NCBI RefSeq assembly: GCF_900176635.1
Contig: NZ_FXLN01000004.1
Span: 434,001-498,000 of the forward strand
Direction: 5' to 3'
Length of the DNA: 64,000 nt
DNA from: Clostridium merdae
GTDB taxonomy: Bacteria; Bacillota; Clostridia; Oscillospirales; Acutalibacteraceae
Below are positions 22,807 through 32,713 of this stretch, piece by piece; positions within the stretch are counted from its first letter, which is position 1, and every line of letters begins with the position of its first letter. The notes beneath the pieces were generated by a model that searched no databases, had not been told where the DNA came from, and worked only from the letters and a program-made list of their open reading frames with translations. The translations under genes and the position numbers were made by a program.

Positions 22807-23928
22807 TTATGCTGTGGGGTTATTATAGCATGATTTTTTACGAAATTCTAGCCTTTCTGCACCAACAGAACACAGCAAAACGATGCAGAGCACAACGAGT
22901 GCCGCTGCTGCGGCAGGGCTGCCAGAAAGCTCTCCGTTCAGCGCGCGGGTTGTATTTTGAAAAGCAGGAGCGGCTTGTGGGAATAGTTGAAATAAAATGA
23001 CAGCAAATATTGCAGAAAAAATACCTTTTATCATCTGGTGTGCAAAAAACATAGAGCGGGAGAATGGGATTTTTGTAAGTGATGATAGGACCTGAAAATG
23101 AACGCAAAATCCACCCCAACCCATTGCAAAAGCAAACAGCATACCGCTGCCGCCCAATGCAGCAATATCAAAGCAGCCGCTGGTTACTTCCATCATAACG
23201 GAGAGTGCAGAGCCACAAACGGCGGCCGGCATGCCAAGGCGTAGCAGAAATTGTGCTAAAAATGCGGCTGTTCCTATTTCACGCAGGAGAGCAATCAATA
23301 CAGAGAACAAAATAACAAACGCACATAAATTCATGGTGCCCCTTGCTGCATCTACCGTTGAATCAATCAAAGGGGAGTCACTATGCTTTGCATTGTTTGC
23401 CGGTACCACAGAAACGGATTCCTTTGTCTCGGAGAATTTTAAGAGAAACCCAAGTAAAATAGAGCCACCCAGCTGAGCGCAAAGTAAAATTGCACCTGCG
23501 GTGGGGTTGCCAAGCAGGCCTACTCCTACCACACTGATGACAAACGCAGGCCCCGCGTTTACGCAGAAGGAAGCCATTCTGGCTGCCTGGTTATCTGTAA
23601 TGCTTCCCTGCTGGTGCAGAGCAGCAATCCCTCTTGCGCCGACTGGGAATCCGCCGATCATACTCATTAGTATGGTGGCTGCCGTACAGCCGGGCAAGCG
23701 GAATAACAGCTTTGTTACAGGACCTAATACCTTTCCCAAGGAATCGGAAATCCCGGATTTAACAAGATAGGTTGAGAGAGCCATAAACGGAAATAGAGAA
23801 GGTACTAAAATAATCAGGCAATACTCTAAGCCGCGAATCGCACCGGAAGCCGAAGCCGCGGGTAAAAACAAAAGCCCCGCCCCGAAGGCGGCGGCGAACA
23901 GCGCAGAAAACACTTTACCGGAATACAT
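22807..23928 (-). CDS. ylbJ: YlbJ-like sporulation integral membrane protein
   Basis: A 373-residue membrane protein with about eight hydrophobic segments and nucleoside-recognition (Gate) motifs: 'LVPSLFPFMALS' and 'SMIGGFPVGARGIAAL', the latter matching the conserved 'GYPSGAK' region of YlbJ. YlbJ is required for spore cortex formation in Bacillus, and spore maturation is the likely role here. The ATG at 23928 is chosen, 6 bases after GAGGTG; a GTG three codons earlier overlaps that site. It is divergent from yqfC-yqfD. Confidence 0.8.
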   Translation of the reverse strand: MYSGKVFSALFAAAFGAGLLFLPAASASGAIRGLEYCLIILVPSLFPFMALSTYLVKSGISDSLGKVLGPVTKLLFRLPGCTAATILMSMIGGFPVGARGIAALHQQGSITDNQAARMASFCVNAGPAFVISVVGVGLLGNPTAGAILLCAQLGGSILLGFLLKFSETKESVSVVPANNAKHSDSPLIDSTVDAARGTMNLCAFVILFSVLIALLREIGTAAFLAQFLLRLGMPAAVCGSALSVMMEVTSGCFDIAALGGSGMLFAFAMGWGGFCVHFQVLSSLTKIPFSRSMFFAHQMIKGIFSAIFAVILFQLFPQAAPAFQNTTRALNGELSGSPAAAAALVVLCIVLLCSVGAERLEFRKKSCYNNPTA

Positions 23929-24107
23929 ATGCTTCACCTCAAATCATGTATATGAATCCGGGTGATTTTTATATCTCCAATTGCATAAGTTTATAATAAT
24001 CTCCCATAAAAATCTGGAATTGGGTGAAGAACAGCTTTTAATCACGAATAAGATTCAGTCGGGTTTTGTATTGTACCGTTATAAAAATCACGGGATGGGG
24101 TGTTGCT

Positions 24108-24365
24108 GTGAAGAAAAAGCTTGAAAACTTGCCAAGTATGCCGCCGCCTTCACTGCTGAGCGGTTTTCGCATGGAGATAAGCGGGAACCGGGAAGCAGTG
24201 CTCGAGGGCTGTGGCGGCGTTGTGGAATACAGTGAAGATTCAATTCGAGTTCGAGCGGGGAAAATGAGTGTGCGTTTTACGGGTAGGAACCTGAAGATTA
24301 AATGCCTGACGGCAGACTCTTTAGTAGTGGAGGGGTACCTAACAGGCTTGGAATTTTTAACGTGA
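24108..24365 (+). CDS. yqfC: YqfC, YabP/YqfC-family sporulation protein
   Basis: Small protein (85 residues) of the YabP/YqfC family: 'MEISGNREAVLEGCGGVVEYSEDSIRV' style beta-rich core with 'LTADSLVVEGYLTGLEF' at the end. It is produced in the mother cell during sporulation in Bacillus and stands next to yqfD in most Firmicutes. The start is taken as GTG 24108, following GGGGTG; upstream in-frame codons lack a site. It is followed 9 bases later by yqfD. Confidence 0.85.
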   Translation: MKKKLENLPSMPPPSLLSGFRMEISGNREAVLEGCGGVVEYSEDSIRVRAGKMSVRFTGRNLKIKCLTADSLVVEGYLTGLEFLT

Positions 24366-24374
24366 GGTGTAACA

Positions 24375-25565
24375 ATGGGGTCAATTTCATTCGTCCGCTG
24401 GGTTCTGGGTTGGGTCAATTTTCAAATCCGACCGCGCAGAAAAGGCGCTTGTGAGCGCTTTTTGAATTTATGTGCCCGTCAGGGCGTAGCTCTTTGGCGC
24501 ATTGGGCGCTCGGAAGAGTTTTTTACAGCGGCAATTGCAGTGGGGCGGTATGAGGAGCTTCGCCCAATTGCAAGAAAGGCCGGAGTTCGCCTGAAAGTGG
24601 GCAAACGACATGGACTGCCCTTCCTATGGAAGCGCGTGACTGCTCGAAAAGGCCTGATCGCGGGAATGATTATTTTTATGCTCACGCTGCAAGTTTTCTC
24701 CCTTTATGTTTGGAGCGTTCAAGTGACGGGAAATACGAGCATTCCAAGTGAAAAAATACTGGCAGAGGCAAAAAACCTAGGGCTTTCTCCCGGCGCACTA
24801 AAAAGCCGGCTGGAGTATCAGGAGCTTCAGCGCCGACTGATGATTGCGTTCCCGGAGGTTTCGTGGCTCTCTGTAAATACACAGGGCTGTAATATTGAAA
24901 TTGCTTTAGAAGAGCAGATTCAGCACCCGGAAGCGGAAACGAAAGAAAAAGTGAGCAATCTAAAGGCCTCTGCCTCGGGGCAGGTGCGAAAGCTTGAAGT
25001 AACCGGGGGAGTATTGCAGGTAAAAGTTGGAGATGCTGTTATAAAGGGGCAATTGCTGGTCAGCGGCATTGCAGATGACGCTGTTGGGGGCACAAGGATG
25101 ATGCGTTCCACTGGTAAGGTAATTGCGGAAACGGAGAAAAATCTTGTAGCCGAAATACCAATGAAGCAAACCTTGCTCCGCCCAACTGGCAAACAGATTG
25201 TTCGGCGAAGCGTAAGAATTTTTGGCTTAGAGCTGCCGCTTTCGCTTACGGGGCAGCCGCAAGGCGAATACCAGAAAGAATCGCAGCGTGTAACACTTAA
25301 GGGGAAAACGGGTGATTTGCCAATCTCAGTTTATACCGAAACATGGTCTGAGCAAACGCAAGAAGAAATTACACTTACCGAGGCACAGGCCGAAGAACAG
25401 GCCAAGGCGAAAATAGAAGAAATGAAGCGGCAGGAATGGCAGGATGTTAAGATTTTAACCTCGAATCTTTCAGGAAAAGTGGAAGGGGAAGTTTACCGTT
25501 TAACACTGCACTGCCAATGCGAGGAAAATATAGCCCTTGAATCAGAAATACTGTTTAAACCTTAG
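24375..25565 (+). CDS. yqfD: Sporulation protein YqfD
   Basis: Membrane-anchored sporulation protein of 396 residues. A cytoplasmic N-terminal domain (about 1-90) is followed by one membrane segment (about residues 94-115, 'GLIAGMIIFMLTLQVFSLYVW') and a large external domain beginning with a POTRA-like 'VQVTGNTSIPSEKIL'. It is required for spore formation in Bacillus under sigma-E. The gene is translated after yqfC and precedes phoH, as in most spore formers. Confidence 0.9.
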   Translation: MGSISFVRWVLGWVNFQIRPRRKGACERFLNLCARQGVALWRIGRSEEFFTAAIAVGRYEELRPIARKAGVRLKVGKRHGLPFLWKRVTARKGLIAGMIIFMLTLQVFSLYVWSVQVTGNTSIPSEKILAEAKNLGLSPGALKSRLEYQELQRRLMIAFPEVSWLSVNTQGCNIEIALEEQIQHPEAETKEKVSNLKASASGQVRKLEVTGGVLQVKVGDAVIKGQLLVSGIADDAVGGTRMMRSTGKVIAETEKNLVAEIPMKQTLLRPTGKQIVRRSVRIFGLELPLSLTGQPQGEYQKESQRVTLKGKTGDLPISVYTETWSEQTQEEITLTEAQAEEQAKAKIEEMKRQEWQDVKILTSNLSGKVEGEVYRLTLHCQCEENIALESEILFKP

Positions 25566-25672
25566 AAATTTTGTGAATAATTTTATAGGAATTCTATTGT
25601 AATTCTGATGACGGATGGTGCGAATCATGTTATAATATATCAAGATATGCAGAGATAGTGAAAGGTGAAAGA

Positions 25673-26632
25673 ATGTTTGAACAACGCATTAATATAGACC
25701 GTATGGAGCAGGCCGTTGCACTTTTTGGCAGCTTCGATGAAAATATTAAACTGGTTGAAAAAGAGTACCAGGTTAGCGTCATAGGGCGGGGTGCAGAGAT
25801 TAAGGTTTCTGGTGACCCTGAAAATGTAGGTAAGGCGGTTCGTGTCATTGAAAGCCTTCTTTCACTTATTAACAGAGGAGAAGCGCTCAGTGAGCAGAAT
25901 GTGCGCTACTGCATTTCGCTAATTAACGACGGCAGTGAAGAGAAAATTGAGACCCTCGCGGGCGACTGCATCTGTATTACATCGAAAGGCAAGCCCGTAA
26001 AGCCCAAAACACTTGGGCAGAAAAATTATTGCAATCAAATTCGGCAGAACACCATTACAATTGGGGTGGGGCCTGCCGGTACTGGTAAAACATACCTCGC
26101 TGTGGCTATGGCGGTCACGGCGTTTCGCGCTCAGGAGGTCAACCGGATCATCCTGACTCGGCCCGCGGTAGAGGCTGGCGAAAAGCTGGGCTTTCTCCCC
26201 GGCGACTTACAGCAAAAAGTAGACCCTTATTTGCGCCCTTTGTATGACGCACTGTTTGATATGCTGGGAGCGGAAACGTACCAGAAGTATTTGGAGCGCG
26301 GCAATATTGAAGTAGCGCCGCTGGCGTACATGCGCGGCAGAACGCTTGACGACAGCTTCATCATTTTGGATGAGGCGCAAAACACCTCTCCCGAACAGAT
26401 GAAAATGTTTCTGACCCGACTCGGCTTTAACTCAAAAATGGTCATTACCGGTGATGTAACCCAAATCGATTTGCCGGATGGCAAACACTCCGGACTAAAA
26501 GACGTAATGCGTATTTTGAGAAATATGGATGACATTGCACAGGTCAGATTCAGCGACAAGGATGTGGTGCGCCACCGTTTGGTGCAGGACATCATCAAAG
26601 CTTATGAAAAGAATGAAGAGAGCAGGAGATAG
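25673..26632 (+). CDS. phoH: PhoH-family ATPase
   Basis: Predicted RNA-linked ATPase (319 residues) with an N-terminal KH-like segment (about 1-75) and an AAA core: Walker A GPAGTGKTYLA, Walker B 'FIILDEAQN', and sensor region 'MVITGDVTQIDLP'. It almost always precedes ybeY and is thought to act in ribosome or RNA metabolism, though the exact role is not settled. ATG 25673 is preceded by AAAGGTG. A three-base gap separates it from ybeY. Confidence 0.93.
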   Translation: MFEQRINIDRMEQAVALFGSFDENIKLVEKEYQVSVIGRGAEIKVSGDPENVGKAVRVIESLLSLINRGEALSEQNVRYCISLINDGSEEKIETLAGDCICITSKGKPVKPKTLGQKNYCNQIRQNTITIGVGPAGTGKTYLAVAMAVTAFRAQEVNRIILTRPAVEAGEKLGFLPGDLQQKVDPYLRPLYDALFDMLGAETYQKYLERGNIEVAPLAYMRGRTLDDSFIILDEAQNTSPEQMKMFLTRLGFNSKMVITGDVTQIDLPDGKHSGLKDVMRILRNMDDIAQVRFSDKDVVRHRLVQDIIKAYEKNEESRR

Positions 26633-26635
26633 AGA

Positions 26636-27145
26636 ATGGAAAAGATTAGAGTCATTATTGACAATACACAAAAGGAAGTGAAAATTCCTACCGGTTTGCG
26701 GATGCTCATCCGCCGCTGCTGTAATGCCGTTTTAAGGCTGGAGCAATTCCCGCACCCGGCAGAGATTAGCGTGACCTTTGTGAATAACGAACAGATTCGA
26801 GAGCTCAACCGCCAATACCGTGATAAGGACTCTTCCACAGATGTACTGAGCTTCCCTATGGGTGAAAACGGAGAGTACGATGAAAATCACGATACCGGCG
26901 CTAAAATATTGGGCGATATTGTTCTCTCCATGGAAAAAGCAGTGGAACAGGCTGACCGTTACGGCCATAGCTTAGAGCGCGAAGTGGGGTATCTTTGTGC
27001 TCATTCCATGCTGCACCTACTAGGGTACGACCATGAGCAGGGCGGAATGGACCGTGTTCGTATGCGCGAAAAAGAGGAGCAGGTAATGACGCAGCTGGGT
27101 CTTCCAAGTACCAGCAGCTATGTATTGGATGAGGATGAAGAGTAA
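26636..27145 (+). CDS. ybeY: Endoribonuclease YbeY
   Basis: Metal-dependent RNase for 16S rRNA 3' maturation and ribosome quality control (169 residues). The zinc motif HSMLHLLGYDH (three His) is near residues 122-132, and the family's 'DVLSFPMG' is present. It follows phoH directly and overlaps the start of the diacylglycerol-kinase gene by about 11 bases. Confidence 0.95.
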   Translation: MEKIRVIIDNTQKEVKIPTGLRMLIRRCCNAVLRLEQFPHPAEISVTFVNNEQIRELNRQYRDKDSSTDVLSFPMGENGEYDENHDTGAKILGDIVLSMEKAVEQADRYGHSLEREVGYLCAHSMLHLLGYDHEQGGMDRVRMREKEEQVMTQLGLPSTSSYVLDEDEE

Positions 27146-27638
27146 ACGAAGGCTACGCTTTCTGAAAAGCCTGAAATATGCTTTTCGGGGCGTGATATAC
27201 TGCATCAATAATGAGCGTAACATGCGGATCCATACAGTGGCGGCGTTGTATGTGTTCGCTTTTTCGTTCTTTTATGATTTAACGCGCACACAGTACGCGC
27301 TTCTTTTTATTACTTTTGCAATGGTAATCGGCGCAGAGCTATTTAATACGGTGGCAGAAGAAATATCTGACATGCTGGCGTCAAGCTTTCACCCGGTTGT
27401 GCGTATTATTAAAGACTTGGCGGCAGGGGCTGTGCTGGTATTTGCCGGTTTTTCGGTTGGGGTTGGCATTTGCCTGTTCTGGCGGCCGAAAGTTCTGCTT
27501 TTTATCGCGCACTATTTTTTGTACCAGCCCTTGTATATGCTATTGTTGCTGCTTGCTTTGTTTGTAAGCTACCTCTATATTCAAATGGGGCCGGTGGGGA
27601 TTCGAGACTGTCTGCACCGCAATAAAAATAAAAGATGA
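27135..27638 (+). CDS. dgkA: DgkA-type undecaprenol/diacylglycerol kinase
   Basis: Membrane lipid kinase of the DgkA family (about 167 residues); Gram-positive members phosphorylate undecaprenol and so recycle the cell-wall carrier lipid. The family core is visible: 'SLKYAFRGV', 'NERNMRIH', 'GAELFNTVAEEISD' (catalytic Glu) and 'KDLAAGAVLV'. A longer-than-usual C-terminus adds two hydrophobic segments beyond the three-helix core. ATG 27135 is one of three close in-frame starts (27120, 27129, 27135); translation is probably coupled to ybeY. Confidence 0.85.
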   Translation: MKSKRRLRFLKSLKYAFRGVIYCINNERNMRIHTVAALYVFAFSFFYDLTRTQYALLFITFAMVIGAELFNTVAEEISDMLASSFHPVVRIIKDLAAGAVLVFAGFSVGVGICLFWRPKVLLFIAHYFLYQPLYMLLLLLALFVSYLYIQMGPVGIRDCLHRNKNKR

Positions 27639-27749
27639 TGAAAAGCAATGCACACAAACGCTTTTTCCTATTTTCTTGTGAAAGTGAGAAGGCGGATAAC
27701 ACGATAATACAAGTGCGGCATTGTATGAAATTGAAAAAGGAGCTTTCTA

Positions 27750-28685
27750 TTGACGGAATTATATCAAATGCAGGACACTGCTGGAAAAACCGCGTTTATC
27801 GCAATTGTGGGGCGCCCAAATGTGGGAAAATCCTCTATTTTGAATCGCCTGCTTGGCCAGAAGGTTGCCATTGTGAGCAGTAAACCGCAGACAACCCGTA
27901 CCCGCATTATGGGAGTACTCACCAAAGAGGATACGCAGCTCGTGTTTTTGGACACGCCCGGCCTGCATAAGCCACGCACGCGCCTTGGTGATTATATGGT
28001 TAAATCCGTTACCGAATCGGTTGCGGGTGTTGACGCATGCCTTCTTGTTGCGGAAGCAGGAACCCGTATTAGCCCTGCGGATAACGATTTAATGGAAAAG
28101 TTTCGTTCGCTCGGTATTCCTGCGGTACTCGCAATCAATAAAATTGACACACTTGGCGATAAATCTCCGCTGATGGCGCAAATCGGCGCTTTCGCTCAAA
28201 AGTTTGAGTTTGAAGCGGTGGTTCCCGTATCTGCCAAAGATGGCAATGGAATGGAACTGTTAGGGCAAGAGCTAATGAAGCTGGCACAGCCCGGTGGGCA
28301 TTTTTTTGCGGATGATACCCTTACCGACCAGCCGGAGCGCGTTCTTGCGGCAGAGATGGTGCGTGAAAAGATTTTGCGCCTTACCGACAAAGAAATACCG
28401 CATGGAATTGCCGTTGCGGTAGAAAGCATGAAGGAACGTGAGGATGGCAGTGGGATTACCGATATTCAGGCTATTATTTTCTGCGAGCGCGACACGCACA
28501 AGGGCATTCTCATTGGTAAAAATGGTTCCATGCTCAAAAAAATTGGCATGTACGCCAGAGAAGATATGGAGCGGTTTTTCGACTGCAAAATTAACCTACA
28601 GCTTTGGGTAAAGGTAAAGGAAGATTGGCGTAACCGCCAAAATCTTTTGCGCTCATTGGGTTACGATTCAAATTCATTCCAGTAA
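27750..28685 (+). CDS. era: GTPase Era
   Basis: Essential GTPase (311 residues) that binds 16S rRNA in 30S subunit assembly. G1 'GRPNVGKS', switch region with 'TTRTRIMG', G3 'DTPGLH', G4 'NKID' and the C-terminal KH domain ('GILIGKNGSMLKKIG') are all present. The start is TTG 27750, with AAGGAG at 27737-27742; no ATG upstream of the G1 motif fits better. It is followed by yqzL and recO, the standard order. Confidence 0.95.
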   Translation: MTELYQMQDTAGKTAFIAIVGRPNVGKSSILNRLLGQKVAIVSSKPQTTRTRIMGVLTKEDTQLVFLDTPGLHKPRTRLGDYMVKSVTESVAGVDACLLVAEAGTRISPADNDLMEKFRSLGIPAVLAINKIDTLGDKSPLMAQIGAFAQKFEFEAVVPVSAKDGNGMELLGQELMKLAQPGGHFFADDTLTDQPERVLAAEMVREKILRLTDKEIPHGIAVAVESMKEREDGSGITDIQAIIFCERDTHKGILIGKNGSMLKKIGMYAREDMERFFDCKINLQLWVKVKEDWRNRQNLLRSLGYDSNSFQ

Positions 28686-28801
28686 CATATAAAACATAAA
28701 AAGCTTGTCAAATTATGGCGAACGTTCTTTTATTTTCCTCTCATACTGTTCACGGAATTGCAAATACTCTATTTGGGATTCTTTTTTGGGAGGCGTTTTT
28801 T

Positions 28802-28978
28802 GTGGACAGAGAACAGGCTTGGAATGTTTTTCAGCAAACCGGCAGCGTAGAGGCTTATTTGCATTATGCAAGGCTTACGCAGGCCATCAACCAGCAGGCC
28901 GCCGTAGTGCAACCCGAGGAGGAGAAGTATGCAAATCAATACCGAGGGTTTAGTCCTTATGGAGAAGAGCGTGGGTGA
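28802..28978 (+). CDS. yqzL: YqzL-like small protein
   Basis: A 58-residue product starting at GTG 28802, 9 bases after GGGAGG: 'DREQAWNVFQQTGSVEAYLHYARL'-type sequence, of which 'W-x-VF-x-x-TG-x-VEAYL' is the YqzL signature. Position between era and recO matches Bacillus. Function is unknown. It overlaps recO by 50 bases, so recO may be translationally coupled to it. A longer in-frame reading from 28715 has no ribosome binding site. Confidence 0.78.
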   Translation: MDREQAWNVFQQTGSVEAYLHYARLTQAINQQAAVVQPEEEKYANQYRGFSPYGEERG

Positions 28979-29684
28979 GAGTGACCGTCTCGTTACGGTA
29001 TTAACTCGCGATGAAGGAGTCATCCGCGCATTTGCACAGCAGGCCAAACGCCTGCAAAACCGGAAATTATCTTCCACACAATTGCTTAGCTTTTCCCGCC
29101 TTTCGGTTTATAAAGGGCGGGATAAGTACATAATTAACGACGCCTGGCCAATTGAATCGTTCTTTGATTTGCGCCTGGATATGGAAAGGCTGTCCCTTGC
29201 CCAATATTTTTGCGAGTTGGCCGTCGTACTAGCTCCCGAAGAATCCGAGGCGGGGGACTTTTTGCGTTTGATGCTGAATTCTCTGCATTTTCTTGCAAAA
29301 GGATTGCGGCCAAGCCTACAGCTTAAGGCTGTGGTTGAAATGCGCATGCTTGCGCTGGCCGGGTACATGCCGGACCTTGTGTGTTGCCACGATTGCGGCT
29401 GTTATGAAGCAGACACCATGTATTTTCTGCCCCGTAGCGGTATTATCACATGTGCAGACTGCATTTCAAAAACAACACAGCAGGAGCCGGCAATACCATT
29501 GCCGCGTGGAGTTATGACGGCATTACGCCATACCATATATGCAGAATTTGATAAGCTGTTTTCGTTCCGCCTTTTAGACGATGGTATTCGTTTATTAGCG
29601 GATGCTGCGGAACAGTATTTGCTCAGCACGGTACAGCGTAGGTTTGCCACACTCGAATTTTATCATCAGATAACCCGGATGTAG
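28929..29684 (+). CDS. recO: DNA repair protein RecO
   Basis: Loads RecA onto SSB-coated DNA with RecF/RecR (251 residues). The N-terminal OB fold ('GLVLMEKSVGESDRLVTVLTRDEG') is followed by a helical domain with a four-Cys zinc site ('CCHDCGCY' and 'CADC'). GAGGAGGAG precedes the ATG. A GNAT acetyltransferase gene follows 28 bases later. Confidence 0.93.
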   Translation: MQINTEGLVLMEKSVGESDRLVTVLTRDEGVIRAFAQQAKRLQNRKLSSTQLLSFSRLSVYKGRDKYIINDAWPIESFFDLRLDMERLSLAQYFCELAVVLAPEESEAGDFLRLMLNSLHFLAKGLRPSLQLKAVVEMRMLALAGYMPDLVCCHDCGCYEADTMYFLPRSGIITCADCISKTTQQEPAIPLPRGVMTALRHTIYAEFDKLFSFRLLDDGIRLLADAAEQYLLSTVQRRFATLEFYHQITRM

Positions 29685-29712
29685 AAAGCGTTGCCGGGAG
29701 GGGAGGTCAATT

Positions 29713-30249
29713 ATGGAACAAAGCTGGAATGTTCGCAAAGCACAGATGGAAGATTTACCGAATCTTTTCAACTTGTATCTTGGTTCAATTGAGCTGATGC
29801 GCTTGAAAGGGATTGACCAATGGGATGATGTTTACCCGAATGAGCAGGTTTTAACACAAGATGTTATGAATCAGGAATTATATGTACTAGAAGATGAAGA
29901 CGGCTTAGCGGCGGCAATTGTGTTAAACGAGGAACAAGAGCCCCAGTACCGATATGTGGATTGGAAATACCATGCCGGTAAGATTGGTGTCGTCCACCGC
30001 CTGTGTGTGGATGCCGGGCATCAGGGAAAGGGCTGTGGTAAAAAGATAGCCCGATTTGCGGAAAAGTATTTTCGGGGGCAGGATTATAACGCAATCCGGC
30101 TCGACGCCTTTCCCAAAAATGAGCCTGCAATTCAATTGTACTATACTTTGGGATATGAACACTGCGGCCGAATTCTACTTCGCAAAGGGGTGTTTCATTG
30201 CTTTGAAAAATCTCTTTCAGTGGAGCTGCAAGAGGAACAAATGCTTTGA
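29713..30249 (+). CDS. GNAT-family N-acetyltransferase
   Basis: A 178-residue acyl-CoA-dependent acetyltransferase. The acetyl-CoA binding motif A is 'VHRLCVDAGHQGKGCGKKIA' (about residues 95-114), followed by 'IRLDAFPKNEPAIQLYYTLGYEHCG' with the usual C-terminal strand. The substrate is unknown. GGGAGGGGAGG precedes ATG 29713, and the stop region abuts mutS2. Confidence 0.85.
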   Translation: MEQSWNVRKAQMEDLPNLFNLYLGSIELMRLKGIDQWDDVYPNEQVLTQDVMNQELYVLEDEDGLAAAIVLNEEQEPQYRYVDWKYHAGKIGVVHRLCVDAGHQGKGCGKKIARFAEKYFRGQDYNAIRLDAFPKNEPAIQLYYTLGYEHCGRILLRKGVFHCFEKSLSVELQEEQML

Positions 30250-30272
30250 GCACCAGCAAGAAAGGAATGTTC

Positions 30273-32657
30273 ATGCAAGAATATCGCTTTCAGCGGCATA
30301 GTACCGCTGTGGAACTAAATAAAATATTAAAGCTGCTGGCGGAGCAAACCGCCAGTGAGGAAGCGGCAGAGCAAGCCAATACTCTAGAACCTGCCGTTAC
30401 AACGGATGCCGTGCGTCGCCTACTGCAAGAAACAGACGATGCCTTTGTATTAATGGCCAAATTCGGTTCTCCCTCCTTTGGGGGATTGAAAAATGTAGCG
30501 AACCCCTTGCGCCGCGCACAGGCGGGAGGGGTGCTAAATCTGATTGATTTTCTGCGAATTTCAGGAGTACTGCGCACAATGCGTGCCATAACGGATTGGC
30601 GGCGAAAGAGTGAGGGGATGAAAACCACGCTCGATTGGCGCTTTGAGTCGGTTGTGCCCAATAAATATCTGGAAGAAAAAATCAATGCGGTTGTTATTTC
30701 GGAAGAAGAGGTTGCCGACAGTGCATCTCAAGAGCTTTCTTCTATTCGCCGCCGTATTCGCGCGGCATCTTCCCGTGTACGGGAGCAGCTCGATAAAATG
30801 ATTCGTTCCGCGGCATACCAAAAATACTTACAAGACCCCATTGTTACCATGCGTGGTGGGCGCTATGTGGTGCCAGTGAAAGCAGAATGCCGCGGTGAAA
30901 TCCCCGGCTTAGTGCACGATACCTCCTCTAGCGGAGCAACCGTGTTTGTAGAGCCGATGGGTGTAGTGGAAGCGAATAATGAAATCCGTGTGTTGCAGTC
31001 TCGGGAAAGTGCAGAAATCGAACGGATTTTAACCGAGCTTTCCGCCGAAACAGGCGGCTTTGCCGACTTGATTATTGAAAGCTACCAGGCGGCAGTAGGG
31101 CTTGACCTTATTTTTGCGAAAGGTCAACTTGCGTATAAGATGAAAGCCAGCATGCCTAAAGTGAATGATACTGGCAGAATTTTGCTAAATCAGGCACGAC
31201 ACCCACTTATAGACCCTAAAATAGTGGTGCCAATGAACATAGAGCTGGGTACTTCATTTGATACACTGGTCATCACAGGCCCGAATACCGGCGGTAAAAC
31301 CGTTACGCTCAAGACACTGGGTCTTTTAACGCTAATGGCGATGTGCGGGCTAATGCTTCCTGTAGGCGATAACAGCGAGATTTCTGTGTTCCGCAAAGTT
31401 CTTGCGGACATTGGAGACGAGCAGAGTATTGAGCAATCCCTTAGTACATTTTCAGCGCATATGACCAATATCATACAAATCTTGGAGCATGCGGATGAAC
31501 ACAGCCTTATTTTACTCGATGAGCTGGGAGCGGGAACCGACCCGGTAGAGGGTGCAGCGCTCGCTATGGCAATTTTGGAGTCTCTTCGCAGTAAGCATGC
31601 AAGAGTAGCGGCTACAACGCACTATGCAGAACTCAAAGCCTACGCACTACAAACCACAGGTGTAGAAAACGGTAGCTGCGAGTTTGATGTTGCTACTCTC
31701 CGCCCAACGTACCGCCTTTTAATTGGTGTGCCGGGTCGTTCGAATGCGTTTGCCATCTCAAGCCGCCTTGGCCTGAATCAAGATGTGGTTGACCGTGCGC
31801 GCGAGTTAGTTTCGGGTGAAAACCGCCGCTTTGAAGATGTGGTTCAGAACTTAGAGCAAAGCCGCCAAGAGCTGGAAGCAGAGCGCAGAAAGGCGCAGGA
31901 GAAGCACACCGAGGCAGAGCGAATCAGCCAAGAGGCCAGAGAATTCCGTGAACGTTTGGAGCGGGAAGCCGCCAAAGAGATGGAGCAGGCTCGCGAAAGA
32001 GCGGCGCAGCTTGTGGCACGAACCCGCGCACAGGCAGATGCCATGCTCGAAGAGCTGGAAGAAATGAAGCGCCAAGGTGCAAAGAGCTTGTCGGCTGAGC
32101 AGCGTGCTAAAATGAAAGCGGGAATGCGTGAGCTGGAAAGCTCTTCTGACCCTGTAAGTAAAAAGCAGGAAGCGGATGCCTATGTATTGCCCCGCCCGCT
32201 TAAGGCTGGGGACGATGTGTTAATATTTGATATTGATAAAGAAGGCACTGTGATTGAAACTCCGGCACCAGACGACAAAAAAGTACTCGTGCAGGCTGGT
32301 ATCATTAAGACAAGGGTTCCCGTAGAGAATCTTCGTCTGATTGAGCAGAAAACCCAGAACCGTAAGGCACGCCGCAGCGGCACTCGTAATGTGCCGAAAC
32401 GCTCGGATGCCCCGGTGATGACTGAGGTAGATGTGCGCGGCGAAGATTCCATCGAAGCGATTATGAGTGTAGACCGCGCGATTGATTCTGCCCTGCTTTC
32501 TGGAATTCATCAGCTTACGATTATTCACGGTAAGGGTACCGGGGTGCTGCGCACAGCAGTGCAGCAGCATTTACGCCGACACTCCTGTGTGAGAACGTAC
32601 CGTTTGGGCGTTTTTGGTGAAGGGGAATCCGGTGTAACTATTGTAGAGCTAAAGTAG
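30273..32657 (+). CDS. mutS2: MutS2 endonuclease
   Basis: MutS2 homologue (794 residues). It lacks the mismatch-recognition domain and has the core/clamp helices, the ABC-type ATPase ('TGPNTGGKTVTLKTLG', Walker B 'LILLDELGAGTDP'), a long coiled coil (about 510-620) and the C-terminal Smr nuclease domain ('VDVRGEDSIEAI', 'IIHGKGTGVLR'). In Firmicutes MutS2 acts on stalled or collided ribosomes and suppresses recombination. ATG 30273 is 7 bases after AAAGGA; an earlier TTG (30246) overlaps the GNAT stop and is less likely. Confidence 0.94.
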   Translation: MQEYRFQRHSTAVELNKILKLLAEQTASEEAAEQANTLEPAVTTDAVRRLLQETDDAFVLMAKFGSPSFGGLKNVANPLRRAQAGGVLNLIDFLRISGVLRTMRAITDWRRKSEGMKTTLDWRFESVVPNKYLEEKINAVVISEEEVADSASQELSSIRRRIRAASSRVREQLDKMIRSAAYQKYLQDPIVTMRGGRYVVPVKAECRGEIPGLVHDTSSSGATVFVEPMGVVEANNEIRVLQSRESAEIERILTELSAETGGFADLIIESYQAAVGLDLIFAKGQLAYKMKASMPKVNDTGRILLNQARHPLIDPKIVVPMNIELGTSFDTLVITGPNTGGKTVTLKTLGLLTLMAMCGLMLPVGDNSEISVFRKVLADIGDEQSIEQSLSTFSAHMTNIIQILEHADEHSLILLDELGAGTDPVEGAALAMAILESLRSKHARVAATTHYAELKAYALQTTGVENGSCEFDVATLRPTYRLLIGVPGRSNAFAISSRLGLNQDVVDRARELVSGENRRFEDVVQNLEQSRQELEAERRKAQEKHTEAERISQEAREFRERLEREAAKEMEQARERAAQLVARTRAQADAMLEELEEMKRQGAKSLSAEQRAKMKAGMRELESSSDPVSKKQEADAYVLPRPLKAGDDVLIFDIDKEGTVIETPAPDDKKVLVQAGIIKTRVPVENLRLIEQKTQNRKARRSGTRNVPKRSDAPVMTEVDVRGEDSIEAIMSVDRAIDSALLSGIHQLTIIHGKGTGVLRTAVQQHLRRHSCVRTYRLGVFGEGESGVTIVELK

Positions 32658-32713
32658 GCTGTTTTTTGGCAGCTTTGGGTTAATGAGTCATTGCGCTTGA
32701 CACAATTCCATCT